Part shown: positions 11,540 through 25,290 of the stretch, one piece after another
Numbering within the stretch: position 1 is the stretch's first letter
Layout: each line of letters opens with the position of its first letter
Assembly (NCBI GenBank): GCA_021234155.1
Contig: JAJEKV010000051.1
Span: 5,460,698-5,524,697, forward strand
Direction of reading: 5' to 3'
Origin: Isoetes taiwanensis
Taxonomy: Eukaryota > Streptophyta > Lycopodiopsida > Isoetales > Isoetaceae
Length of the DNA: 64,000 nt
Notes under the pieces: generated by a model
What the model was told of the DNA's origin: nothing
Database searches by the model: none
Seen by the model: only the letters and a program-made list of their open reading frames with translations
Program-made: the position numbers and the translations under genes

Positions 11540-12779
11540 ATGGCGAGTGTGGGACAAAGGTCCATACCTCTAGATTGCATACTAATTTGTCCGTTTCGAT
11601 GCAACCAACTTAGCAATTTCGGAAGAGTGTCTTTGGTCATTTGGCAAATGCTTTCTGTCATTGTAGCCATTGATTGGGCAATTTTTAAAGTATTGGCAGA
11701 CCTCATGGACTCCAATTCCCTAATCAGTTCATGTTTCTTAACAGATTCCTCCTTCATGAAATCTAGTTTCCTTTTTTTTCATTTTCACCAAATTTGGTAG
11801 CCATGTTTGATATCCCCTGCTGCAATTTCTTCATCAATATGAACCCTAGATCTCTTTTTACTTGTTGGCTTACCACTAACCCCCGGCTGATTACATGCGT
11901 GCAGACCGAGGACTTGTGTCCAGGAAGGATTGAAAGCACTTGGAGTTTCTTTGCGTATTTTTTTTCTTGTGCACTTGACTTGTCTTTGCTACCATTTGCT
12001 TCATTTGCAACAGGGGGACCATGGGGTTATCATCTGGAACGTTTACAAATTCTTCTTCCACAAATGAAGCATTTGTTCCAATTGTCTCATAGAATGCATC
12101 AGACATGTAGGTATTTGGAAACATATCAGCATCCTGGAATGCCTCGGCCCCAAATTCCCCATCATCCCCACTTTTGGAATGTCTCTCTCATTAGTAACTC
12201 CATGTTTCAGATCTTCCATAGCTTCAAACCAAGGCGGATAGATGGTTACGATCCAGTTCTCTCGGATGCCTCTTTTTCATCCCTGAATTTGATCTGCAAT
12301 TTATCCCACTTGTTCCTTAACTGTCTCAAATCTTCAAGCCCATGAACTGTGGGTTGTAATTTCAACATAATCTCTCTCCATTGCCCTGCAGAAAGATTAA
12401 TACTACCATTATTGTGAACCTTGTACTCCTTCATCAAAGCAAGCATGGTGGAGATTGCATTGTCCGACCAATCAACCGGAGTTTTCCTTTTCTTGGCCGG
12501 GTTCATAGCAACAGAATTGCTATCGTGCACAACTAAGGCTAATTCATTGGGGAGGGGTTCAGATTGAACCTCACGCAATCCATTTTCCTGCTGATCCCTC
12601 TTCTTTCCCCGTGCAATGCCATTGGAAGCCCGTGAAGGTTCAGAATTTATCTCAATGGCCACAGATTGGGAAACTGATCCAGTCATCCTTTTAGTTCTTC
12701 TAGGAACCAATTTCTCGCTCCTCGGTGGAATGAAAGGCTTCTTAGCAGTCGGCATGGAGGATCTGGTAGCCTTTGTCAT
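11540..12779 (-). pseudogene. Harbinger-associated Myb/SANT-like protein
   Basis: Minus-strand ORF from 12779. A basic N-terminus (PRRTKRMTGS) is followed by a trihelix/Myb-like domain: VDWSDNAISTMLALMKEYK, LSAGQWREIMLKLQP, LRQLRNKWDKLQIKF. The frame then breaks near 12245. Acidic and Lys-rich segments (FVEEEFVNVPDDN; GKPTSKKRSRVHIDEEIAAG) and a C-terminal helix (FMKEESVKKHELIRELESM) follow in other frames, the last shift falling at a run of eight A (minus strand) near 11770. Such proteins bind the transposon ends and help import the transposase. A further minus-strand ORF at 10914-11180 could be a final exon but is unassigned. Confidence 0.7.
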
Positions 12780-12929
12780 GTTCTTTAGAAAATTTGTGTC
12801 TGCTATTTCAATCTATTAGATGCTAAAAAAATGCCTATCACCAAAGCAATGAACGAATTGAAGTAAAGTAATTCTCGAAATGCTTGGGATTGAGAATTGG
12901 CGCTTTAATGCTCGGCGCTAGGAGGGAAG

Positions 12930-13198
12930 GAATTGGGATCTGATTCTTGGAGCCCCCCACCTAGAACGAGAGGCGGAATTAAAGGTCGAAATTTCCGGCC
13001 TCCAAAAGCGATCCCCATAAATTTTTGGGGCGTTGGGCTTAGCGGCCCATTAATTGATGGAAGCGCCCTAACGGCGGTTAGGGCGAATTCCTCTAAATGC
13101 GAGAGTCCACTAAGTGGACTCTCGCATTACTCCCATTATCTCTCCTCCCATTTCGTCTCTCAAATTATCTCTCATGATCTCTGGCTCTCATGTATGGG
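12930..13198. other. Spacer with a perfect 33-bp palindrome
   Basis: Positions 13096-13128 form a perfect inverted repeat with 16-base arms (AATGCGAGAGTCCACT) around a single A. The rest is pyrimidine-rich sequence leading into the (CT)n. The palindrome could be the end of a foldback or MITE element; no target duplication is recognised. Confidence 0.6.
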
Positions 13199-15246
<2,048 letters not shown>

Positions 15247-15338
15247 GCCGGCACTGTCGAAGGGATCTTGTTTAGTTGCTCGCTCACAATATGCTAGCTG
15301 TAACCATGAAAGTGGGAAACATCAAGGCTGGAAAGGAA

Positions 15339-15805
15339 ACAGATAATGACCTGGTCCACTTTCCTCTCCATAATCAAATAGAAGTTGTAGACCCAGGCAT
15401 ATACCAAGAAAGGGTCGATCTTCTTTAATGTAATCACGTAAAGGGTCTAGAAGCCACGCAATAAATAGAACCGAAAGAAATGCTAGGTGAGAAGTAGGAC
15501 ACATAGAAATGTAGAAGTGTTTTAATAAGTTGGATGAAAATGTTAGAATCTGAGACCTTTTGCTTTGAAGGGCATGTCTGCAGATGCAAATGAACCTACC
15601 CCGGAAAAATCGGGCGTTTTGCACTCTGTATATCTTGAGGGCTAGAAACTTGCAATCCCCACGGATTATGTAATATAGCTTGATTATCCAGTTTAATGAG
15701 CACGCAAATGAAGAAAACTTACATCTTTGATTCTAAAGCCCATAAGATGGATGGCATTTGAACAACTGCGCAGCAAGACGTTACCGGCCTCATAGTCCCA
15801 CTTCT
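15339..15805 (-). pseudogene. HISN4: Relic of imidazole-glycerol-phosphate synthase (HISN4), glutaminase exons
   Basis: Three consecutive minus-strand exons of the glutamine amidotransferase half are visible. Exon 15723-15805 gives WDYEAGNV..NAIHLMGFRIKD (family: DYGAGN..S..NAI..LGF), ending at a GT donor. Exon about 15571-15650 gives SSPQDIQSAKRPIFPG then VGSFASADM in a shifted frame (family: FPGVGAF). Exon 15339-15432 gives LRDYIKEDRPFLGICLGLQL with the nucleophile Cys, then a GT donor. Introns are kept, so this is a DNA-level duplication, not a retrocopy. The frameshift inside the FPG motif argues for a pseudogene. The enzyme would supply ammonia for histidine synthesis in plastids. The cyclase half is not seen. 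Confidence 0.75.
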
Positions 15806-16305
15806 AACCTTCCATAATTTCAAATGGCATTAATCTTTTCTTTGAGATACCTAGATCTTTGATGTATTAAAACACTCACCTGCATCATCTGAAGTATGAC
15901 CTCGAACTGTTATGTCACGATGACTAGCGTGGAGACAGATTATTGAAGCTGCTGTACCGAGGAAGGAACAAATCTTCTTGCATGAAAATTCTCATAATGG
16001 ATCGGGGGAATCACAGTGGCCGCCATGCTTGTGGGGTTTTTTTAATCCCAAAAACTTGTGAATCTTCTTCCTGCGTACTCTGTTTCCCGCAATCAACACG
16101 ATATGGGGCATAAGCTCTCTCGCACGCATGCACAACTTGCAGTCCAGAGCTCCCAACTAGTCCATGAGCGCCCCGTAGGAAGCTTTTCCCGATGCCAAAT
16201 GTAATTTTTTTTAGGTTTTTTTGCCCTGAAAGATTTATTTTTGGATTTTTTTTTGCCGGAAAATCACTTTTTTTTTTTGCTATTAATCATATATATAGGA
16301 AGAAT
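15806..16305. other. No recognisable gene
   Basis: Mixed sequence with T-rich runs at 16204-16275. No coding potential can be supported. Confidence 0.5.
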
Positions 16306-16423
<118 letters not shown>

Positions 16424-18300
16424 CTCATTCATTTCGCAGCCCCTTCCTCACGCTATCTGCCCCTTCCATGAGGAATGATGGTCTATCCCAAAAGGTGGAT
16501 GACGCATTCCCATGCACGTCGATCATAAGGGCCTTTCACTTTATGGTGTCACCCATAATTACTAGAATTACTATATTATCTCTGTATTTCCTTATTACTA
16601 AAGAAAGAAAACCGAATTGTGAGTTAAAGGAGCTCGTTATCAACCTCCAAGACTAATATCGAGTCCCTGTAACAACGTCATGGTACAACGTGATAAGGTC
16701 CCTTGCAGTTCTCTGATTATATTCTGTGAGGACATGCGCTAGCTTACGGAGTGTTTCTGCTAGGTTCATGACCACAAAAATAGTGATATCTTACTATTGA
16801 ATGATTTCTAAGCCAAGACACCTAATACCCATTTGTTGTTTTGATGCATATTCGTTTGAAGGCTTTACCAGTTGGCTCGACCATTGAATGAGAATTTAGA
16901 ACGATTCAGAGGGTCAGAGGGCGCAACTAGTGAAAATATAAAAACATATGTGTTGTTGGTGCATATGGATTTCTTGCAATGGTTGGATTAACATATGTAG
17001 GGGTGTCTAAGCTCTCGCCTACTGATAGACGCCTTCGCAAAAATATGCACCAAAACAAAAGCGGGGTCAAGGGGGATTTAATTTCTATCAATTGTTTTCA
17101 CGCATTTTAATTAATGTCAATGTTCATTGCGTATTATTATTATATGTATAGAAAATTTTCGGGTCCAAAAACAATAGCACAAGTATTATACAACAAATAT
17201 CCAAATCATATTAAAAAAGGTGATCCAAGTGTTATATAACACATATACAAATTACATTCAAATAATATGTCTTCATAGAAATTTGAAATCATGAAAACAA
17301 TTAAAGGTTGTTCAAAATTTAATACCCATGGTTTGCAATCATCATCATCATCGTCATCATGATGGAGTATTGACACACATATCTAGCATAACAACATGGG
17401 GTTTTTCCTGTATTTTTGAACGCTTTTTGCTATGGTTTTCATGATTTGATGGGCATATTGGACGAGGCCTACATCTAGAGTGGACATACACGAGATAGTT
17501 ATTAATGGAATACTTCAATCTAGCCTCTTGTACGTTTTTATAAGCATGCAAGGGTCGATTCTTTCATTTTAGGGTTCATGGTGTGGATCCTGGCTGCGAG
17601 CAAAACCATTTGAAGCATTTGGATGTTTGAAATTGGAATAGCCAAGCAACATGCAGATTCCGGAATTGGAGCTGTAGCCTTTAGATTAGCCTTTACTTTG
17701 GAATTCCATTGTGCGTGGCATTGACAAGATCTTCTGATACTCAGCTTACTATCAAGCCTCGAAAACCAAAAGTGATTAAGATGCATCTTCAATCCTCTGT
17801 ACTAGTTTGAATGATCCATGAAAAAAGACACTTGTGGAATGCATGATCCCTGTCAAATCCAAATGTACGAGACTTGGAAATTTATGAACTTGGTAATTGC
17901 ATATGGGCAAACACATTGTTTCAGAATCCCAAGCTCCGGAATTAGAGATCGGCAATGAACAATAGCATAAAATGGAGAAGCGTCCACAACAAATGGTTCC
18001 ATAGAACTTGCCGCCATGGTGTGCAAATAGGCAGAAGATCAAGCGCATCATTACTATTGTGAGAATACATCATGCTTATTGGCGTTCTCAATACTGCATT
18101 ATATCGCCACTCTTATTGAAGCAGATAAACCTTATATGTTGCCTTATAAGCCTTATTTGCTATGTTGAATTTCTAAATAAACATATCAATAAAATGTTTG
18201 AATATGCATGTAATATCATTACAAATGTTTTTACCTTGTTTATCAATCCCTGCACAATTATCAAGGCCTCGAAGGAGCTAAGAAAATTTTGAAATAGTAC
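16424..18300. other. Long non-coding stretch
   Basis: No gene is recognised. At 17050-17085 the words AATATGCACCAAAACAAAAGC and AAGGGGGATTTAATTT resemble the right arm of the inverted-repeat element at 18300-18683 and may be an older member of that family. An (ATC)n tract lies at 17340-17360. Confidence 0.5.
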
Positions 18301-18683
18301 AAACCATTATATCCAACACTTTAAAATTAAATTCACCCTTGAACCCCCTTGGGTTTGGGTGCATATTCACATGGGGCTTGACATAGGGCAGCGGGAGCCT
18401 CTTTTATACTCCCTAAATCATATAATACATGTATCAAATCAACACCTTAGTACATTGTTTCAAACCTTATAGTATTTTGTAAGCCTCACTATATAGTACA
18501 CCCAAACTTGTATGAGCATACCGCACAAACGAGGAACACGATCTATGGTCTAGATTGAGGAATAACTTGCAAATATGCCCATCCAACAGCTTTCAATGCC
18601 CAACGTCACCCCCCATGTGAATATGCAACCAAACTAAAGGGGGTTTAATGGGGAATTTATTTTTATTGGACGTAATGGTTTAA
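18300..18683. mobile_element. Non-autonomous element with long terminal inverted repeats (MITE-like)
   Basis: The left arm (AAACCATTATATCCAA ... AAATTCACCCTTGAACCCCC ... GTGCATATTCACATGGGG) is matched by the reverse complement of the right arm (AAACCATTACGTCCAA ... AAATTCCCCATTAAACCCCC ... TTGCATATTCACATGGGG). The arms span about 75-80 bases with a few mismatches and small gaps. No ORF lies between them. A target-site duplication was not recognised, so the superfamily is undetermined. Confidence 0.6.
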
Positions 18684-18930
18684 AGGGGTTAAATCATCAT
18701 GGAATTTAGTTCTATATATTTATAACATGTTACACAAACTCACTATAACTAACACATGTAACGATACACAAGCTCATGGCATTTGGGGATTCATGCATTT
18801 ATGAGCATACGTTTTCACTGTTAACATTTTCCTCCATTGTGTGATCCATCATCTTGTGCTTGTTTATATATGATTGCATAACTTCGAATGGCATGACAAG
18901 GATATACCAGCTTGTTCATGCTGCCCTTTT
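18509..18930. repeat. Direct repeat, copy 1
   Basis: This block matches 20366-20790 over about 420 bases with roughly 2-3% differences by eye. It begins at AAACTTGTATGAGCATACCGC and ends at GATATACCAGCTTGTTCAT before a poly(T) run. It covers the right half of the inverted-repeat element plus about 250 bases of flank. Confidence 0.85.
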
Positions 18931-19399
18931 TTTTTTTTTTTTTTTGTAAACATATAATGTAGGCATTAAGCAAGCTAGGCAAGTCTAGACAATAATGTTT
19001 AACTTGTGTAAAAAGTCAGTTATAAACAACCGTATTTGGCTTAAACTGTTCTATGAGCGTATAAAGATATGGTGATGGGCTAAAAATTCTGGAACCTATA
19101 TCTAAATAGCATAAATGGAGTATTTTGGATATAAGGAGATGCATATCGATAATGATTCAGCTAAAGCCCAAATGAGGAAAAAAAAGGAAAAAAAATAGTT
19201 AAGGGCTGAAGATAGTTGAATGGGTTTACAAGGGGACAAAAAATCCCGATTTGACTAAACCTAAGGTTATAGAAACAAAGAGAATTTAGGGTTACATTCT
19301 GGCTGGCTGTATTGAATTCACGCCCAATTTTGGCGCCTCGAAACCATGGCCTTGAGCATCGGGCAGGCAAATCCAGTGGCAGGCAGCATCGAGATGCCT

Positions 19400-20365
19400 G
19401 CATTAAACCCTTAAGATTTTGGAGGCAAAAATGGCTTTATGCTGCAGTGACGTAGGGGATGAGGAAGCACATGCAGATATTGCTTTTGCTGAACAGAAAT
19501 ATTCAGAAAGAGAGGTGCGCATGTGTCATTTGGGCGCAATCACAGATCTTCAAGAATGGAGAGACAAGGCAGAGGAAGAGGGTTTGATGCCAAAAGGAGC
19601 TTTGGCGAAAATACTGGAGGACATTATGCTAAGAGGACTAGCTCCTTCAACCGTGGTAGGCAGCAAAATTTTCCACAGGGGAGCCCTTCCATGGAGCATT
19701 ACATTCCTGAAACCCAAATTGATAATGATTTTCTGCAAGAGCATGATGATCAGGTATTTCAATAAATGGGTCATTTGTTATGATAGAAGGAATAGAAATA
19801 GCAGAAATAGAGAATAGGTGAGGCCAAATGCTTGAGCTGGTCCCAATCCAATATTTGGCACTTGTGAGGTGTGATTCAATAGCCTTTAGGCATGTACGTC
19901 TACATTTTTGAGAAATATAAGCATGAGAACTTAAATGCATTGGTTTTCTGTTTTATTATGATAATGGCAAGATGATTGCTTGGTGAAGCCAAATGCATTA
20001 GGTTTCAATCCTGAAAGCATCATTAATCTCTTCCAGGATATCAAGGATTAAAAGGTCTATCTGATATAAAGAAGGAGCAGTAGCAGAGGCAATCCAATTT
20101 AATGCACTCATGTTGCTTCATGCAGTCTCTAGAATAATTATTTCTGACACCATTTGATTGGGCCGATTCTTCCAAGGTCTTGAAAACAAGCTAAAGAAGC
20201 AACTCCGTTTTCTTCATTCTCGGCATCAGAGTTAGAAGAAGAGCTAGGGCTAGATTCGTTGGTCCTTTACCATCAATTGTAGGAGGGCCTTTAAGGCATC
20301 AGATTTTTTATAGAGATCTAAATCGGGACAAAAGCTTTGTACAATATTGTAATGTTCCTCCATCC
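19400..20365 (+). other. Unassigned ORFs between the direct repeats
   Basis: Overlapping ORFs at 19419-19817 and 19523-19765 are open on the plus strand. The second is Arg/Gly-rich (RMERQGRGRGF, TSSFNRGRQQNF), resembling a nucleic-acid-binding tail. I cannot place either in a family, and no splice structure is convincing. They may be fragments carried between the repeats. Confidence 0.3.
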
Positions 20366-20790
20366 AAACTTGTACGAGCATACCGCACAAACGAGGAACA
20401 TGATCTATGGTATAGATTGAGGAATAACTTGCAAATATGCCCATCCAACAGCTTTCAATGCCCAACGTCACCCCCCATGTGAATATGCACCCAAACTAAA
20501 GGGGGTTTAATGGGGAATTTATTTTTATTGGACGTAATGGTTTAAGGGGGTTAAATCATCATGGAATTTAGTTCTATGTATTCATAACATGTTACACAAA
20601 CTCAGTATAACTAACACATGTAACGATACACAAGCTCATGGCATTTGGGGATTCATGCATTTATAAGCGTACGTTTTCACTGTTAACATTTTCCTCCATT
20701 GTGTGATCCATCATCTTGTGCTTGTTTATATATGATTGCATAACTTCGAATGGCATGTCAAGGATATACCAGCTTGTTCATTTTTTTTTT
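20366..20790. repeat. Direct repeat, copy 2
   Basis: Second copy of the 18509-18930 block, again ending in a poly(T) run. The left arm of the inverted-repeat element is missing here, so this copy arose by a separate duplication of the right half and flank. No primer-binding or polypurine signals lie inside, so it is not an LTR pair. Confidence 0.85.
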
Positions 20791-21945
20791 TTTTTTTTTT
20801 CATTTTTCATTTCAAACATTTTATCTGCTGATGCGTTTCTACCTCTTAAGGTTTCTCAATTTAATTGTTCTAAGTGGAGGCAAGCACTGGTAGATAATGA
20901 ATTACCATAACCAAAAAGAATAGTGGAGACATAATTGTGATGGAGTAGTCCGACACCAAAATCCCAAATTGCAGATGAGATGCCACACATTTTCTAAGCA
21001 ATCTCAACAAAGTATCCCCTCTTTTATATTCTCTCTTTCTGATGATCCTTTTGAATGAAGCAGGATCCTCAATTCCTTGAGAACAAGAAGAGATGAGAGA
21101 ATATACAGCCTCAGGATTTTTTCTCATTATAGTTACAATTTTCTATATCTATTTTTTGCCAGGAAGGGACCCGTTTTTTTCTTGTTATAATCTGCAACAG
21201 CACTACTACCCACTACATCAGATTCATCGCCATTAGAAGAATTAAAATTCCTAGGTTGTGAATTCTAGTTCCTAAACATGTGCCATACAAAGCTTCTTTG
21301 TTAAGAACCATACATCCATGTGCATTTTCCATCAGCTGGTGAACAGAACAGAAAGTGCTGCATGTATAACCATTATAATATCGAAAACCCTTGGAGAACG
21401 AAATGCAGAGAACATGAGCATCGTTTTGTAAAGATACTCATGAAATTTGAAGATAAAAAAGAGTTTGGAGATTAAAAGTGTATGCACATGCTCTATGATT
21501 GCATGTAAATTCCAAAATACTAAAAAAAAAGAAAAAAAAAAATACAGATGAAACCATGAAAAATAACAAAAGTGACTAACAAAAATACGTGCACCTTCTA
21601 AAAGTACTAAATAGTATGCCACTCAAAAATACAACTGCAAAATCATATAAAAACTTTAGTTTAAAGGTGTACAAATCTACACTTTGTGCTACTCAAAAAC
21701 ATTTGAGGTTTTGCATAAGGCTGTGAATATATCATCCTCTTTATAGAACCTTGACCATAATGTCTACCTTCAGTTTCTAGAGATGTGAAAGTCTGCAGCT
21801 TCCTCTCTACTTCCGAAATGTCCATCTTCAGCATATAAATATATAGAACTACAACTCTCTTTGTTCTTCCCAAGGTTCTATGGTCGAGCTCCAAAGTGGC
21901 CAAGTTTTGCTCATCATCCCTTGTCTTTATATTACTGCTGATTAA
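20791..21945. other. No recognisable gene
   Basis: AT-rich sequence with short ORFs only; nothing supports a gene or RNA. Confidence 0.5.
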
Positions 21946-21959
21946 TACTACTAACTTGG

Positions 21960-24479
21960 ATTGGAGATATTCGGTGGCGTGGCCACAGGATAGACGCTCT
22001 CGGGGTTTGGGATACATCCCGAACTATCGGAAGCAAGCAGAATATGAGGTTGCACTTGAACATGAGCTACAAGAGATTGATGCCCTCTATACATTGCATG
22101 ATAAGTGTGAGTGGTTGGTGAAGGCCTTACTCGCAGCAGCCAGTGAATGCTTTGCAGCAAGAAAGCCCCCGCGAAGGGACACTACGCAATTCCCTCAGAA
22201 CCCCTGGTTTGACACCGAATGTAAGGCTCTAAAGAGCCAGCTACGCCCCATTTTAGATCCACAGCTCCGGCAATAGGCCATTAGGGACTATAAGGCATTC
22301 TTAAAATCCAAAAAGCATCGGTATATTGCAGAAAATCAGCAGTGCGTGTTTGATCTGCTGATGATTGAGCCAAAAGCCTTTTGGCATAGAGTGTTGTATA
22401 AGAGGCATCAACCACCTGGCAATGTTACCTCAGACCAGTGGAGACAACGGTTGGAGGAGTTGTATGACCCCCCAGGAGCAATCGCTGAGGTACCAGATCA
22501 TGAGGAGGACATCCACCAGGGTCTTAGACATCTTGCTAATGGTAAAGCAAAGGACTTGCAGGGACTTCAGGCCGAGCTGTTGACATGGGGTGGACCAGCT
22601 TTGCTAGGGCCTTTGACAGTGATAATCAATCAGGCCATTAGAGAGGGCCTCCCACAGGAATGGATGGCTAGCAAGGTCACCCCTATTCATAAGACGGGAA
22701 GTAGGGATGACTCCACCAACTACCGTATGATCATGGTGAGCCCATTACTCGCAAAACTTCTAGCAGGTGTGCTGGAGAAGAAGTTAACGCGATGAAATTT
22801 GAGGAAACCGGAGTAACGCGCGCGGTTGGCGGATTGGTTTTCGCCCTGCCCACTCCACGATTGACCATATTTTTACCCTCAGAATTCTTATGGAAGCTAG
22901 CCGCAATGCACGACGTGACTTGTATTGCTATTTCGTGGATTTTAAGATGGCATATGATACGGTCCCTCGAGGCCTGTTGTGGCAGCACTTGCAGGAGCTA
23001 CATGTCCCACGGGACTTGCAAAATGCCATCTACAGGCTCTATGACGGAATATATGCCACTTTGTCTGCGTCAGATCACCGAGTGAGTAGCACTATAGGTG
23101 TTAAACAGGGATGTCCGTTATCTCCAATGCTTTTTGGACTCTATATTGACAAGTTGGAGACCTGGATGCAAGAACATGGAGGTGGTGGCCCACAGTTGCC
23201 AGAGGCATATACAGTAAAATAGTAATCATATTCTATTCTATTCTATTCTATTCTATTCTATTCTATTCTATTCTATTCTATTCTATTCTATTCTATTCTA
23301 TGCAGACGATGTGGGCTTATTATCCCATACATCTAGGAATATGCAGGAACATTTGGGTGCTCGGTGGATTACGTGACATAGCGGGGAATGACCGGAACCG
23401 TGAGAAAACCAAGTCTGGCGGCAATCCGTCCGTAGCAAACATGATATCCCATACTTCTATTACAGAGGACAAATGATAGATGTTGTAAGGACCTTTAAGT
23501 ATTTGGGAATCGATTTTTTTGCTAACATGCTATGGGATGACTGTGTAGAAAGAAGGGTCAGCGCGGGATGGAAAGCCCTGTATGCAATGCAGAATAGCTG
23601 TTACAAAATAGATCTCTGCGATTGGGCGCATAAAGCACACTGCTTGAGCACTCGTTGAACCGGTATTCTTTGTTAGCAAGAAACACAGGATAAGCTAGAG
23701 AGGATACAGAAGGCCTTCTTGACATACAGCCTAGGCGTCAGGGACACGGTGCCTTACCCGATTTTGCTGTATGAGACGGGTTTTTGGCCCCTGCAGCATT
23801 CTGTTATGCGCAGGCACCTTGCATATTTCCATAAGGTTGACAGAATGGATGCGTAACGTCTCCCTCCCCGGGCTCTGTTATTGGCACAAGGGCCACAACG
23901 ACTGAAGAGAGTGTGGCAGGAGCATTGTAAGGGGTGGTTCACAAGATGGTCCATAGACTATCAATAAATTATGGCTATGCCGGATATCGGGGAACAGGAG
24001 CTGCATTTGAATGAGCGATTTGCTGCCTCTCTGTGGGATGTACTCACTCTTACGAAGCCTAAAACAGAGCACTACCATACACGGGTTAATCCGTCACAGG
24101 TTAATCCGTCACTGGAACATGGCCCACACCGATATTTGAAGGCACACATCTCTACCAAGAAACGGAGAGCCATAGCTGCAATGAGGACAGGTCCCACCAT
24201 CTCAGAATTGAGACAGGCCGTTGGGGTACGGATGGAGGGCAGAGAATCCCCCGGCATGAGAGACTATGCCAGTATTGCCACATGCAGATAGTAGAAGATG
24301 AACACTATGCTCTACAGGAGTGTCCGGCATATGCACACATCCGAGCAGCTCATGCCGACCTCAGATGCTCTGAGATAGCAATTCATCAATTGTTGGCTTC
24401 GCCGATGGTTGCACGTCTTGCGTCCTACATTCTGCAAGTCTCCACCGTCAGAGAGTCCCTCACAGCACAGGGAATTTGA
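21960..24479 (+). pseudogene. LINE-C reverse transcriptase and C-terminal domain
   Basis: Segments in order: linker ORF to 22276; DHEEDIHQGLRHLANGKAKD and NYRMIMVSPLLAKL (22346-22795); a frameshift; STIDHIFTLRI, YFVDFKMAYDTVPRGLLW and IGVKQGCPLSPMLFGLYIDK (22850-23222); the (TTCTA)n interruption; active-site remnant ADDVGLLS at 23302; VVRTFKYLGIDFF; then a degraded C-terminus. The zinc knuckle YCHMQIVEDEHYALQECP is near 24275-24330. At least five breaks make it inactive. Confidence 0.88.
23231..23300 (+). repeat. (TTCTA)14 expansion inside the RT active-site codons
   Basis: Fourteen perfect copies of TTCTA sit exactly where the codons for F-Y of the F/L-Y-A-D-D motif should be. The flanks read ATAGTAATCATA before the array and TGCAGACGATGTG after it. 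A single TTCTA would restore a continuous I-I-F-Y-A-D-D-V reading. Confidence 0.9.
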
Positions 24480-24690
24480 GCACCCGGATAGGGAATTTGA
24501 ACGCCTACTACAAGGGTTTTTCCTCCCACATGGGGGGTTTTTTTGTCCCAGTGCAGAGACACATTGTATAGGGCTTTTGTGGTTTTCTTTTGTGTTTGGG
24601 TACTATCTGATATATTGTATTGTGAGCGTCTCATAGGCCAGTTGGCCTCTGTGGACGTTAAAATGTACTTCCTTCCTTCCTTCCTATTTC

Positions 24691-25075
24691 TGAAGGAGTC
24701 AAGTAATCATTTTATTGCTTCTTTTATTTCTCTTTTATCTGTTAACTGGAATATCTTATTGCTTTCTTGTTTCTCTTTTATTTGTTATTTTTATAGAATA
24801 GAACGCATGTACTGAATATTAGAAAAACAGATAGAGGCGCTAACAAGCAGCTAATAGACTCTACCAAAAGTAAACACTTTTCTGACATAGCTTACGTATT
24901 AAAAAACACACTTAGGCATGTACAATACAGTACATTAAGTTATCTACACAAATACATATACATATTTTATGCTAACATCCCCCTGATGACCAACATAGCT
25001 GTTTATTACATGGAAAAAATATGAAATCATCCCCCTTAACTGAGAGCAGCAGATTAAAAAAATGAAGACTTTGTG
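24691..25075. other. No recognisable gene
   Basis: AT-rich sequence between LINE-C and a copia scrap. It may include the 3' untranslated part of the minus-strand copia remnant that follows. Confidence 0.45.
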
Positions 25076-25077
25076 CT

Positions 25078-25290
25078 TCATGTGGGTAAAATTAGCTCCA
25101 GATAGAGGTTTAGTAATTCCAACTGATTCTTAGTAGAACAATAGTGAAGCTTCATTACTCCGTGCTTCAAAGGTTTGCGAACATAACATAGTTTTATCTC
25201 CAAATGCTTGATCTGCAAATGCATTTTGTAATCTTTGGCATGGGAAGTATCTCCATTATTATTACAAAACAAATGTGCTGGCGTAATCGC
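25078..25290 (-). pseudogene. Ty1/copia RNase H C-terminal scrap
   Basis: The minus-strand frame reads LFCNNNGDTSHAKDYK, KHLEIKLCYVRK and KLHYCSTKNQLELLN. This is the order of copia RNase H ends (CDN.SAI.L..NP..H.RTKHI, followed by the V-STE-QLAD region). Key residues are substituted and no upstream pol is present. It is an old fragment. Confidence 0.65.

Larger units (their letters stand above)
8550..12930. mobile_element. PIF/Harbinger DNA transposon (ends not found)
   Basis: A DDE transposase (plus) and a Myb/SANT-like protein (minus) face each other across about 1.4 kb. This is the two-gene composition of autonomous PIF/Harbinger elements. Convincing terminal inverted repeats with a 3-bp TWA target duplication were not found, so the boundaries are approximate. 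The left limit abuts the (CT)n of LINE-A. The right limit is somewhere before the (CT)n of LINE-B. Confidence 0.75.
21950..24690 (+). mobile_element. LINE-C, 5'-truncated L1-type element
   Basis: The copy begins in the endonuclease-RT linker (GLGYIPNYRKQ; NPWFDTECKAL) and continues through RT and zinc knuckle to a 3' hairpin (24627-24657) and a (CTTC)n tail. It belongs to the same family as LINE-A, -B and -D but is more diverged. It carries several frameshifts and an internal microsatellite. The 5' boundary is approximate. Confidence 0.88.

Noticed and set aside
17340..17360. ATC repeats and evenly spaced short repeats as a CRISPR-like array
   Set aside because: Simple trinucleotide repeat without spacers, in a plant nuclear context.
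18509..20790. Direct repeats as the LTRs of a small retrotransposon
   Set aside because: No primer binding site follows the first copy, no polypurine tract precedes the second, no TG...CA ends or target duplication, and the repeat overlaps an inverted-repeat element.
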